Shown piece after piece: positions 1 through 5,838 of a stretch of DNA of 38,307 nucleotides (position 1 is the first letter of the stretch; every line of letters begins with the position of its first letter). A model generated the notes under the pieces. It was not told where the DNA came from. It saw only the letters and a program-made list of their open reading frames with translations, and did not search any database. The position numbers and the translations under genes are program-made. The stretch is from a virus, in the IMG/VR virus record IMGVR_UViG_3300031707_000071, positions 1 through 38,307 of that record. The stretch is one strand, 5' to 3'.

Positions 1-279
1 TATTCACATTGGCAGTTAGGCAAGGGTAATATTCCAATTAATTCTAAATATAGTTTATTGGTTGAATCATTACCAATTGAAGTATTTTTAACGGATGAAG
101 GGTATTGTGCAGTTTATGAACCATTAGCAGAATTAGATTATGGCAACTCACAAGAAATAGCAATATCTAATCTCTGGTTAAAATTGGAAGAATATTATGA
201 CTCCTTGCTTGAAAGAGAGGGAAAATTATCTATGGCTTTGCAGTCTGAGTTAGATCATATAAAAAAGTTTATGGGGTAA
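1..279 (+). CDS. HicB-like small protein, 5' end cut by the window edge
   Basis: The reading frame is open from base 1 to the TAA at 277-279. The core, with EGYCAVYEPL followed by the helix SNLWLKLEEYYDSLLERE, resembles the beta-beta-alpha partial RNase-H fold of HicB-type antitoxins. No HicA-like toxin gene is adjacent, so an orphan HicB-like protein is the most I can say. The first 26 bases are unique to this end; the copy at 38196 supplies a proper ATG and reads MEKNNIPINSK before joining the same frame. If the molecule is circular, the true protein is therefore about 87 residues. An internal TTG at 58 is an unlikely start. Function is inferred from fold resemblance only. Confidence 0.6.
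   Translation, partial: YSHWQLGKGNIPINSKYSLLVESLPIEVFLTDEGYCAVYEPLAELDYGNSQEIAISNLWLKLEEYYDSLLEREGKLSMALQSELDHIKKFMG
27..127. repeat. Left copy of 101-bp terminal direct repeat
   Basis: Bases 27-127 are identical to 38207-38307, the last bases of the window. Upstream of the match the two copies differ: GGCAAGGG here and GAGAAGAA there. An exact overlap at contig ends is the usual signature of a circular or terminally redundant phage genome in an assembly. The extra non-matching 26 bases at the left end could be a strain variant, an integration junction or an assembly tip. Confidence 0.9.
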
Positions 280-286
280 AGCATGT

Positions 287-306
287 CATTGCTAAGCACA
301 GCAATG
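287..306 (+). terminator. Hairpin after gene 1, possible weak terminator
   Basis: CATTGCT (287-293) pairs perfectly with AGCAATG (300-306) around a 6-nt loop, 7 nt after the stop of the HicB-like gene. The following bases, TTTATTA, are only moderately U-rich. Termination is plausible but not certain. Confidence 0.4.
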
Positions 307-335
307 TTTATTACAAAGATGTAACTCAAATCTCC

Positions 336-369
336 ACCATACTCATTTTGAACGCAAAGTGAGTGTGGT
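336..369 (+). ncRNA. 15-bp hairpin with AACG loop
   Basis: Bases 336-350 pair with 355-369 over 15 bp around the 4-nt loop AACG. Two of the pairs are G-U wobbles when the plus strand is transcribed; on the minus strand they would be A-C mismatches, so the structure is better as a plus-strand RNA. It lies in a gene-free stretch and lacks a run of T downstream, so I do not call it a terminator. Confidence 0.5.
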
Positions 370-495
370 TGTACTAATTTTGTTGCAATAATATATCAGA
401 AATGATATTTCGATGCTACGAAAAGTACAATCTATTATGATTTGATTATTAACATTTACTATCAAAAACTATCAAGTTTTTTTGTGATAGATATT

Positions 496-512
496 ATGAT
501 TATGATAATCAT
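496..512. promoter_or_regulatory. 17-nt perfect palindrome, operator candidate
   Basis: ATGATTAT and ATAATCAT flank a central G at 504, giving two perfect 8-bp half sites. It lies 39 bp upstream of the TATAAT at 551, which suits an activator or repressor dimer. The protein that would bind it is unknown. Confidence 0.4.
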
Positions 513-550
513 CGGCGGCTTATTGGCATTTTATCGGCTGATTAATGGTG

Positions 551-556
551 TATAAT
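551..556 (+). promoter_or_regulatory. Candidate -10 box of the structured RNA
   Basis: A perfect TATAAT lies just before the structured region. The nearest -35-like hexamer, TTGGCA at 523-528, is 22 bp away, too far for a standard sigma-70 promoter, so it may need an activator. The expected start of transcription is near 563. Confidence 0.45.
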
Positions 557-562
557 ATATTT

Positions 563-1050
563 AGTCATGAGCAGGTGATGGCGCGCGCGGCTTGGCATGA
601 CCGCGAATCACTGCGAAAGTGTGATTCTGAATCCTCCGCTCATCGATGAGTGAGTGACAGGATTCACTTGGCGCATCGCCTCAGTACCGCTGGCTTCATG
701 CCAGCGAAGGCGATTGAGGATAGTGTAACCTCTAATGGGCTTGTAGTGATAATGGGAGCATGCCACTTTTGCAAGGTGCGAGGTAAGAGTTCGACTCTCT
801 TCAAGTCCACTATGGTGTGCGGCGTGAAAGGAACACGTGGACTAACTGGCTACAGCCACAAGTCGCAGGCGCATCCGAAAGGAATGTCTTGCGATCCAGT
901 TTATAAGATATGTGGTAAATCCGGTGCAATTCCTGACACACCATATGACTGGAGCGGAGATAAGTGAATAAAGGGAACTAACATCTCCGTCATGGTAAAC
1001 CCTAATACCTGCCAGTCAACAACACCGCTCGAAAGGGCGGTGTTTGCGTT
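563..1050 (+). ncRNA. Large structured RNA candidate containing a tRNA-Ala
   Basis: The region is packed with strong helices in order: 586-590/601-605; 605-611/621-627; 629-635/659-665 enclosing the CTCAT-CG-ATGAG hairpin at 639-650; 675-681/708-714 enclosing a 7-bp helix 688-694/700-706; the tRNA at 737-809; a 9-bp closing helix 811-819/937-945; 946-952/1012-1018 enclosing 955-961/983-989; and an 8-bp hairpin 1021-1028/1037-1044 that could end the RNA. Most are perfectly paired, which is far more than expected for coding DNA. The one long open frame inside (650-967) looks accidental. Large ornate phage RNAs such as GOLLD and ROOL are known to lie beside tRNA genes; whether this belongs to one of them cannot be told without a covariance search. 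Exact ends are uncertain. Confidence 0.65.
737..809 (+). tRNA. tRNA-Ala (anticodon UGC)
   Basis: A complete 73-nt cloverleaf can be laid out. The acceptor GGGCTTG (737-743) pairs with CAAGTCC (802-808), with one G-U, and A809 is the discriminator. The D arm is 746-761 with loop TAATGGGA. The anticodon loop TTTGCAA (768-774) gives anticodon TGC. The variable loop is 5 nt. The T arm AAGAG/CTCTT has the canonical loop TTCGACT (790-796). CCA is not encoded. The D stem (GTGA/GCAT) is weak and pair 27-43 is C-C, so the molecule has diverged from host tRNAs. It sits inside a larger structured RNA, which suggests co-transcription and processing. Confidence 0.8.
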
Positions 1051-1178
1051 AGACAACCCCCCTCTAATTTCAACGATTTAGGCGTGAGATTTGGCACAGG
1101 AGGCGTTTAGAACATATATCTTAGGAATTATGTCTTAGAATATAATTTCTGCCAATTTTAGGCGTATTTTATTTTCTA

Positions 1179-1397
1179 TCAATCCACAAATATTACCGGC
1201 AACCTCTTCTCTCTGGTCATAATGTAAACTGGTTTCAGGGGATTGCTCGGTGTGCAGGCATAGAATACCCGCATCACGATTTTATCGCCTTCCTGTCTGG
1301 CATACCAATTACCCGCCGTACAGGTATAGGTTAGAGTTGCCGCAGTCATTGCAAACATCATTAAAATCAGAATCCCGATTAAAATTATCTTTTTCAT
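1179..1397 (-). CDS. Small secreted or membrane-anchored protein
   Basis: The 72-residue protein begins MKKIILIGILILMMFAMTAA, a lysine pair followed by a hydrophobic stretch to about residue 20: a signal peptide or a single N-terminal membrane segment. The rest is short, with two cysteines, and not recognised. A good ribosome site (GAGAGGTG) lies a few bases before the ATG at 1397. It is the last gene of the leftward cluster with the repressor, so a role in superinfection exclusion or in altering the lysogen is possible, but that is inference. A perfect palindrome at 1431-1456 lies just upstream. Confidence 0.7.
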   Translation of the reverse strand: MKKIILIGILILMMFAMTAATLTYTCTAGNWYARQEGDKIVMRVFYACTPSNPLKPVYIMTREKRLPVIFVD

Positions 1398-1430
1398 TTT
1401 TCACCTCTCTTATCATATATTAGCACTTTT

Positions 1431-1456
1431 TAATAATTTGTATATACAAATTATTA
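1431..1456. promoter_or_regulatory. 26-bp perfect palindrome
   Basis: TAATAATTTG and CAAATTATTA flank TATATA, so all 26 bases are self-complementary. It lies 34 bp upstream of the start of the leftward membrane-protein gene and 3 bp past the stop of the gene before it. No T-run follows on either strand, so a dimer operator is a better guess than a terminator. Confidence 0.5.
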
Positions 1457-1459
1457 GGG

Positions 1460-1654
1460 TTATAATTTATTATGTATAGTGCCACTTGGCTTTTTAATCA
1501 GTTCAGTACCGTTGACGCAAGTACTATTATCGAAACCATAATCTTGTGAATTTTTGGACTGCCTTGCGAGCAGTCCGTTTATAAATTCCACCAGTAGCCG
1601 TCTTTGATACTGGGTCAGTTTATTCCACTTTTTTAATGCTATTATTTCCATCAT
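1460..1654 (-). CDS. Small helical protein of unknown function in the immunity cluster
   Basis: I place the start at the ATG at 1654, which has GGGAG 11 bp upstream; an in-frame TTG at 1672 would bury that site inside the gene. This gives 64 residues and a 35-bp overlap with the end of the repressor gene, so the two are probably translationally coupled. The N-terminal half (LTQYQRRLLVEFINGLLARQ) looks like an amphipathic helix pair; the rest is polar. I do not recognise the family. Its position directly after the repressor suggests an accessory immunity function. Confidence 0.6.
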   Translation of the reverse strand: MMEIIALKKWNKLTQYQRRLLVEFINGLLARQSKNSQDYGFDNSTCVNGTELIKKPSGTIHNKL

Positions 1655-1997
1655 CGATTTTATATCTCCCAATTAAGAAATCCAGATAATCCAGCACCAA
1701 CTTTTTTTTATCGTCTGGGAGCATTGCGTATTTGAAATTAACCTCTTCCAATGTGGGGTCACCCTTTTCCTCTCTTGGCGGCAAATAACCCACTTTTCGC
1801 ATAATAAAATCCGGCGGCACTTTGAAGACCCTGGATAGTTGCATTACTGTTTGAGGAGCTGGACGAATTTGACCGTTTATGAGCAGACTTATCCCCGCCC
1901 TGCTTATTCCAGTAGCTCGTACCAAATCGGCTTGTCTCCATCCCAACCGCATCAATTCATCATTTAACCATTGTGCAAATTCTGTCATATTGAGCAT
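1620..1997 (-). CDS. XRE-family phage repressor (CI/Cro-type HTH)
   Basis: The 125-residue protein has a helix-turn-helix at about residues 20-42 (RQADLVRATGISRAGISLLI), followed by the usual third and fourth helices (PAPQTVMQLSRVFKVPPDFI). It lacks the serine-lysine peptidase domain of large CI repressors, so it is of the short type; the C-terminal helices (residues 85-115) may dimerise. The ATG at 1997 has TTGGAG upstream. It diverges from the rightward early promoter at 2069-2096 and probably controls it through sites in the 2000-2110 gap. The -10 for this gene may be TACAAT on the minus strand near 2028-2033; this is weak evidence. Confidence 0.85.
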   Translation of the reverse strand: MLNMTEFAQWLNDELMRLGWRQADLVRATGISRAGISLLINGQIRPAPQTVMQLSRVFKVPPDFIMRKVGYLPPREEKGDPTLEEVNFKYAMLPDDKKKLVLDYLDFLIGRYKIDDGNNSIKKVE

Positions 1998-2059
1998 ACT
2001 TTACTCCAAATCTTAATAATTGTAGTTAGCCAATGCGTTAAGTTGATTACCACTCCACA

Positions 2060-2104
2060 AATTGGTACTTGACAAACTATATAAACGGCATATACTAATT
2101 GGTA
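2060..2104 (+). promoter_or_regulatory. Early rightward promoter with candidate operators
   Basis: TTGACA (2069-2074) and TATACT (2091-2096), 16 bp apart, form a near-consensus sigma-70 promoter facing the early genes. The 8-mer AATTGGTA occurs at 2060-2067 and again at 2097-2104, bracketing the promoter with a 37-bp offset. The second copy sits in ACTAATTGGTAGT, which has inverted ACTA/TAGT arms. These are good candidates for repressor or ribbon-helix-helix binding sites. Confidence 0.7.
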
Positions 2105-2138
2105 GTGAACATAATGTTAAGTAAATAACGGAGGTTTT

Positions 2139-2348
2139 ATGGCACAAATCTTACTCAACTTAGAACCAGAACTAAAAGCGAAACTGCAGGCGAAAGCGAA
2201 GGCAGCCAACCGCACCATGACATCACAGATTATCCATATCATCGAGCGCGATTTAATCACCGTGGAAATACCAACCATTAGCGGCGTAATTGTGGACGGA
2301 AAGGTGAAATGGTTTGACACACCAGAAGGCATCGAGCAGTCAAGATAA
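2139..2348 (+). CDS. Ribbon-helix-helix (Arc-like) regulator
   Basis: The 69-residue protein starts with a beta strand (AQILLNLEPEL) and two helices (residues 12-22 and 27-38, TMTSQIIHIIERDL), the pattern of Arc/MetJ-type DNA-binding proteins. The C-terminal tail (residues 45-69) is extra and unrecognised. It is the first gene of the rightward transcript, 42 bp after the -10 box, with a ribosome site (CGGAGG) before the ATG. By position it may play the Cro role opposite the leftward XRE repressor; the AATTGGTA repeats around the promoter could be its sites. Confidence 0.75.
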   Translation: MAQILLNLEPELKAKLQAKAKAANRTMTSQIIHIIERDLITVEIPTISGVIVDGKVKWFDTPEGIEQSR

Positions 2349-2362
2349 ATCAGGAGGATTAC

Positions 2363-2593
2363 ATGAAACCCAATAAGAAACTCATCATGGTACAGCACGC
2401 GGATGGTAAGCGCGAGTACATCTGCCCGAAATGTGATGCCGAAATGAAGCATGTCGAAACTGGTAGGATCGGTTTTTGCGGCGAGTATGAAGATAGTATC
2501 AGGGAATTTCTGACATGTCCTGAGTGCGGTATGCGGCAAGAATATCCCAAACTGCCGACCTGCGCTTTCAGAAGTCTTGGAACGGTGGGGTAA
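2363..2593 (+). CDS. Small zinc-ribbon protein
   Basis: Two CPxC knuckles, CPKC at about residue 21 and CPEC at about residue 52, define a treble-clef or zinc-ribbon fold in 76 residues. A lone cysteine (PTCAF) lies near the C terminus. The gene has a strong CAGGAGG site 5 bp before its ATG and is followed directly by the next gene (TAA, then ATG). Such miniproteins are common in phage early regions and may bind nucleic acid or host proteins; no specific function can be assigned. Confidence 0.7.
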   Translation: MKPNKKLIMVQHADGKREYICPKCDAEMKHVETGRIGFCGEYEDSIREFLTCPECGMRQEYPKLPTCAFRSLGTVG

Positions 2594-2860
2594 ATGGTCG
2601 GCGCAACTGTTTACATCGGGGGATTGCCATACAGGGTCATCATTATGGGTCATAAAAGCCGCTCGGTAAAAAGGGTACTGGCGGTTAATTTCAAGCCATT
2701 CACTGAATATTGCAATGGCGGGCAACCGTCCACTCACTCCAGCGACTACGGCTATGTCTCTAAGCGACAACTGACCGACCTGCGGTCTACTCAAATTTCG
2801 GAGGGTATCAAATTCCACGCTTCAAGAATAGCAGAAATACCCACCGGAGTAACCAAATGA
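2594..2860 (+). CDS. Hypothetical early protein, beta-rich
   Basis: The 88-residue protein begins with VGATVYIGGLPYRVIIMG, a pattern of short beta strands and glycine turns as in small barrel domains; the middle is polar and rich in Ser, Tyr and Gly. The ATG follows the previous stop immediately, with GGTGGGG just upstream as ribosome site, so the two genes are coupled. The family is not recognised. A larger open frame on the opposite strand covering this gene has no ribosome site and is a shadow. Confidence 0.6.
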   Translation: MVGATVYIGGLPYRVIIMGHKSRSVKRVLAVNFKPFTEYCNGGQPSTHSSDYGYVSKRQLTDLRSTQISEGIKFHASRIAEIPTGVTK

Positions 2861-3111
2861 AAGATAAATGCAATTTAAATGCAGATGAAATGAATGACGA
2901 ACCCAATCCCAGACAACAACCGTTAGTTGGATACACCCGCGAAAGGGTTATTGATGCAGAAGACCATGCCCGCTATGCGCTGAAATTTTTGGAAGAGATT
3001 GTTTATCACCGCATTACACCGGAAGAAATTATCAGGAACGCGGCTATCGGAATAACAGAAGTACACAAGATTTTGGATGAACTGGCAAATGCCAAATTGG
3101 CAGGAAAGTAA
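2857..3111 (+). CDS. Hypothetical early protein, helical
   Basis: The start overlaps the preceding stop as ATGA. The 84-residue product has a polar, Asn-rich N terminus (residues 1-25) and then three predicted helices from RERVIDAEDHARYALKFLEEIV to the end. The last part (ITPEEIIRNAAIGITEVHKILDEL) reads like a helix-turn-helix-like unit but lacks a clear recognition-helix signature. It precedes the ERF recombinase gene by 23 bp. Function unknown. Confidence 0.55.
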   Translation: MKDKCNLNADEMNDEPNPRQQPLVGYTRERVIDAEDHARYALKFLEEIVYHRITPEEIIRNAAIGITEVHKILDELANAKLAGK

Positions 3112-3134
3112 TCAGAAAAACAGGAGGTAAGGAA

Positions 3135-3773
3135 ATGAACACATCACCATCAATCAAATTATTAGCAGTCGCCTTGAAAAAGGCGCAATCGGAAATGGGG
3201 GGGGTTGAAATGAATCAGACCAACCCATTTTACAAGAGCCGTTATGCGGACTTGGGCGCGGTTATCGAAGCATCCAAGAAGGCATTAACCGCTAATGGGT
3301 TTTCTGTTAGCCAACCGACCGTGACAAATGAATTTGGCGTTGGTATCACAACGATCCTTATGCATGAATCCGGGGAGTTTATCGAAAGCACAATCACACT
3401 GCCAATCACAGATACCAAAAATGTCGCCCAGGAAGCGGGCAAAATCGTGACTTATCTACGCCGATATTCGCTGGCATCCATCCTCAATCTTTATAGTGAT
3501 GAAGATACGGATGGAGAAGGAAAAAAGTCAGAACAGAAATCCACCCCCAAAGCGCAACTAAAAGCCGATGGTTTAATGACTTTGGAAGAAGCCAAAAACG
3601 TAGTGGGTGGAAATGACAACAAAAAATACGGCGTATGCACTGCAGAAGAGCTGGCTGGAAAACTTATCGGGATAACTAAAGCACTCAATGATAAGAAAAC
3701 ACCGGATGATAAACGGGATGAGTTGATCTGGAAGATGGAAGCCATCAAAATAATACAGGCATCGCGGAAATAG
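3135..3773 (+). CDS. erf: ERF-family single-strand annealing protein
   Basis: The protein carries the ERF core. NPFYKSRYADLGAVIEASKK at about residues 30-49 and IVTYLRRYSLASILNL at about 104-119, followed by the acidic SDEDTDG, match the conserved blocks of this family. ERF proteins form rings on single-stranded DNA and anneal complementary strands in phage recombination and repair. The C-terminal part (residues 130-212) is Lys-rich and variable, as usual, and may contact host SSB or DNA. Length (212 residues) is normal. Ribosome site CAGGAGG precedes the ATG. No exonuclease partner is adjacent; the PD-(D/E)XK protein at 10083 is the nearest nuclease candidate besides the HNH enzyme. Confidence 0.9.
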   Translation: MNTSPSIKLLAVALKKAQSEMGGVEMNQTNPFYKSRYADLGAVIEASKKALTANGFSVSQPTVTNEFGVGITTILMHESGEFIESTITLPITDTKNVAQEAGKIVTYLRRYSLASILNLYSDEDTDGEGKKSEQKSTPKAQLKADGLMTLEEAKNVVGGNDNKKYGVCTAEELAGKLIGITKALNDKKTPDDKRDELIWKMEAIKIIQASRK

Positions 3774-3788
3774 TCTTCTCCTTCAAAC

Positions 3789-3834
3789 GGGCGGGGTTTT
3801 ACGACTGCTCTCCTTCAGCCGGTTTTCCCCGCCC
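3789..3834 (+). other. GC-rich hairpin after the ERF gene
   Basis: GGGCGGGG (3789-3796) pairs perfectly with CCCCGCCC (3827-3834) around a 30-nt loop, 15 bp after the ERF stop. It is followed by an A-rich stretch rather than T, so it is not a classical terminator; it may stabilise or process the early mRNA. Confidence 0.45.
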
Positions 3835-3865
3835 AAAATAAAAATAATGTGGTGGAGGTAATGGA

Positions 3866-4126
3866 ATGGATACGATAGAAAAGTTGCAAAGTGTTCTACT
3901 GACAATTGATGAGACTGAAATAATCATTGAGGCATTAAAACATTGGGCTGATAGCGCAAAGAGCGAATCAATGTTTACTGGATTAATGCTTGCCGCGCTG
4001 GCTCATAAGGAAGGCGATTCCCTTGAGGAATCCAAAGACATGAGAGATAAACTCGAAAAGGCGGGCATAGATATAGAAAAGGAACGCCAAAGGAAAATCT
4101 ATCCAATACTCGCAAAATTGGTTTAG
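3866..4126 (+). CDS. Hypothetical early protein, all-helical
   Basis: This 86-residue protein looks entirely alpha-helical, with a hydrophobic first helix pair (LLTIDETEIIIEALKHWA) and a charged C-terminal half rich in Lys and Glu. It has a strong GGAGGT site; the same leader, GGAGGTAATGGA, precedes the next gene at 4138, so the two share near-identical translation signals. No family recognised. Confidence 0.6.
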   Translation: MDTIEKLQSVLLTIDETEIIIEALKHWADSAKSESMFTGLMLAALAHKEGDSLEESKDMRDKLEKAGIDIEKERQRKIYPILAKLV

Positions 4127-4137
4127 GAGGTAATGGA

Positions 4138-4533
4138 ATGGGTGATTTTGAAAAGATTGAGGTTGAGGGCGATTTATTTATCCCGTTTGAGTGGTTAGAT
4201 AAAACACCCGGCGGTTCTAATCTTGGGCGTGCCGAATTTTCCGTTTGTATTAAATACAAACGCGGAAAAGTGTCTGAATATTTTGTTTATCCCGAACAAC
4301 AAAGAAACATGAATATTTTCTGGCATTGGCAAGGCAAACGCGATGATTTAACTATTTCCTCTTACGATGGGTTGGAAGACGCCAAGGTTTGGATGTTCTA
4401 TTATTGTAAGACACACAAAACCCAATCATTTAGATTATATGTACCGCCAAATGCTAAATATTTGCACCTATCCTATAACGGACTGGATTTTACAAAAACA
4501 GACTGGGGTAGAAAATCGGAGAGGATGAAATGA
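4138..4533 (+). CDS. Hypothetical early protein rich in aromatic residues
   Basis: The 131-residue product is unusually rich in Trp, Tyr and Phe (for example MNIFWHWQGKRDD and VWMFYYCKTH) and has alternating strands typical of a small alpha/beta fold. It starts 11 bp after the previous gene with the same ribosome site. Function unknown. It overlaps the start of the next small membrane-protein gene by 4 bp (ATGA). Confidence 0.6.
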   Translation: MGDFEKIEVEGDLFIPFEWLDKTPGGSNLGRAEFSVCIKYKRGKVSEYFVYPEQQRNMNIFWHWQGKRDDLTISSYDGLEDAKVWMFYYCKTHKTQSFRLYVPPNAKYLHLSYNGLDFTKTDWGRKSERMK

Positions 4534-4673
4534 ACGAACTTTTTATCTTACTAATCATCGGCGTTATCTGTGTGGCTGGCTTAGGCATCGTTTTTATAAA
4601 AGCCTACGATGAAGAAATGCGCGGGGTTGAGGAAATAATCAAGCACGCGGGTGATGATAATGACATGCTTTGA
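4530..4673 (+). CDS. 47-residue single-span membrane protein
   Basis: The frame from ATG 4530 (overlapping the prior stop as ATGA) encodes 47 residues, with one hydrophobic segment at about residues 4-24 (LFILLIIGVICVAGLGIVFI) followed by a charged cytoplasmic-type tail. GAGGAT just upstream can serve as ribosome site. The coupling and the clear membrane span make it likely real. Small early membrane proteins of phages can alter host envelope functions, but no specific role is visible. Confidence 0.6.
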   Translation: MNELFILLIIGVICVAGLGIVFIKAYDEEMRGVEEIIKHAGDDNDML

Positions 4674-4884
4674 TAAACACAACTTGCCGGATCGGATTAT
4701 CTTTTCTTATGCCGGCAAATTTCTTGCTGACAACGACAATATTGACAACTTATCAGATGCCGCATTTAACAAAACTTTTTCAAATTGTGTCATGCATACA
4801 AAAATCAAGAATTATTATCCCAGAGTTCGCGCAGCCATTGTGATTCTTTGGGAAGAGAAACAAAAACAGATGGGGTTATTATGA
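4654..4884 (+). CDS. Hypothetical early protein
   Basis: The frame has GTG at 4651 and ATGs at 4654 and 4660, so the start is uncertain; all overlap the end of the membrane-protein gene. The product (about 76 residues) reads FDKHNLPDRIIFSYAGKFLA, then a helical region ending VRAAIVILWEEKQKQ. It looks like a small helical protein of unknown family. Its stop overlaps the next ATG, in keeping with a tight operon. Confidence 0.5.
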   Translation: MIMTCFDKHNLPDRIIFSYAGKFLADNDNIDNLSDAAFNKTFSNCVMHTKIKNYYPRVRAAIVILWEEKQKQMGLL

Positions 4885-5066
4885 CTAACTTTGATATTAC
4901 CAATTTGCAAGTCCGCAAAGTCATTACGCCAGATGGGGTAGGAGAATTTGAATTCCTGGTGGCTGGCGAGCCGGATAAGGTGCTTATCAAAATCCGGTTG
5001 AATGGCAGGAAGATAGCCGATTACAAAAAGTATGACATAAGTGAATTGCAGGAGGTGGAGAAATGA
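4881..5066 (+). CDS. Hypothetical small beta-rich protein
   Basis: I choose the ATG at 4881, which overlaps the preceding stop as ATGA; an upstream in-frame ATG at 4785 would run far into the previous gene. The 61 residues form several short beta strands (VRKVITPDGVGEFEFLVAG, then KVLIKIRLNGRKIADY). No family is recognised. The gene ends in a GGAGGTGGAG stretch that acts as ribosome site for the next one. Confidence 0.55.
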   Translation: MTNFDITNLQVRKVITPDGVGEFEFLVAGEPDKVLIKIRLNGRKIADYKKYDISELQEVEK

Positions 5067-5470
5067 GCAACGTATTCGGCACAAGTATTATTCTTACCAA
5101 AGAATTACTTGTAAATAGCCCAGAGTGTGAACAATATGCAGATAGACAACTATATCAGCAGATTACAGAGGGTTTGTATGAAAACTGGTTAGATAAACCA
5201 GTGGCGTTTATGTTAAAGAGTAACACTCAAAATTCAGACATGATGGATGGGATTGAAAAAACGATAACCGCAAGAGCAATAGATATAACTTACAAGCAAA
5301 TTTATATTCCAATCTATTCATCCTCTCAAATGCCAAACGATGTGTATGAGTGTTCATGGTGTGGCGGATATACAAAAAATGATATGAGAGGCCATTGTTG
5401 CGCTTGTGGTGCGCCGAGAAGTAAAGAATCATTTGAAAATGCTGGAAGCGAATTACAGGAGGAGAAATGA
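5063..5470 (+). CDS. Protein with C-terminal zinc ribbon
   Basis: The 135-residue product has an alpha/beta N-terminal part of unknown type and a C-terminal zinc ribbon: ECSWCGG at about residues 95-101 and CCACGAPR at about 112-119. Zinc ribbons of this kind occur in many small phage early proteins and probably mediate nucleic-acid or protein binding. Start overlaps the previous stop (ATGA) with a very strong GGAGGTGGAG site. Confidence 0.65.
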   Translation: MSNVFGTSIILTKELLVNSPECEQYADRQLYQQITEGLYENWLDKPVAFMLKSNTQNSDMMDGIEKTITARAIDITYKQIYIPIYSSSQMPNDVYECSWCGGYTKNDMRGHCCACGAPRSKESFENAGSELQEEK

Positions 5471-5838
5471 CCCGCTTCACTTCCGATGAACTGAATGCCC
5501 GTGTCCTGCAGGTCATCACAGACGCCCGCCCTACGATTGACAGGCGCATCAGCAGAGCGGCAATCTCAATACAGATTTATGAGCATTTTGATACTTCAAC
5601 GGATAGGAAAATCAGGGATGCGATAACCGAACTGTGCATCCAGGGGCATCCCATTTGTGCTACATCAGATATACAGGGCTATTATCTTGCCAGCAATTAT
5701 CAGGAAGCCGAACAGTGCATCGCCGAATTGCGCTCCCGCTCAGAGGTCTATAACCAAAAGATAGAGGGCATCAAGCGCGGATTACTGAATCAACCGAAAC
5801 CTGAAATGCGGGAAGCGGTGCAGATGAGGATGATATGA
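5467..5838 (+). CDS. Winged-helix DNA-binding protein
   Basis: Residues 28-75 read as a winged helix. Helices ISRAAISIQIYEHF and DRKIRDAITELCIQGHPI are followed by the wing ATSDIQGYYLASNYQEAE, a pattern common in phage proteins found near replication genes. A C-terminal helix with YNQKIEGIKRGLL follows. It may bind the origin or early operators; the exact role is unknown. The gene overlaps both neighbours by 4 bp. Confidence 0.7.
   Translation: MTRFTSDELNARVLQVITDARPTIDRRISRAAISIQIYEHFDTSTDRKIRDAITELCIQGHPICATSDIQGYYLASNYQEAEQCIAELRSRSEVYNQKIEGIKRGLLNQPKPEMREAVQMRMI

Larger units (their letters stand above)
370..562. other. AT-rich noncoding leader with hairpins
   Basis: No gene is visible here. 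It holds a small GAAA-loop hairpin, ATATCA (393-398) with TGATAT (403-408). It also holds an AT-rich hairpin at 459-490, in which CTATCA pairs with TGATAG and AAAACT with AGTTTT around the loop ATCA, with a TTTG bulge. A 17-nt palindrome at 496-512 and a TATAAT box at 551-556 follow. The stretch looks like the control region for the structured RNA downstream; an origin or packaging site is also possible. Confidence 0.45.

Noticed and set aside
675-714. A second tRNA-like hairpin with loop CTTCATG (possible UCA anticodon)
   Set aside because: The 5-bp stem and 7-nt loop look like an anticodon arm, but no acceptor, D or T arm can be built around it; the helix 675-681/708-714 explains it as part of the larger RNA.
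650-967. Open frame of 105 codons in the structured region
   Set aside because: It covers the tRNA and several perfect helices, has no ribosome site and gives a sequence without protein-like pattern; the RNA explanation is much better.
1655-1672. Upstream TTG start for the second leftward gene
   Set aside because: The TTG overlaps the GGGAG ribosome site that serves the ATG at 1654.
2117-2818. Minus-strand frame of 233 codons opposite the first early genes
   Set aside because: It lies antisense to three coupled genes with good ribosome sites and has no start signal of its own.
3789-3834. Intrinsic terminator after the ERF gene
   Set aside because: The stem is strong, but A-rich rather than T-rich DNA follows on the plus strand, and no leftward gene ends there.
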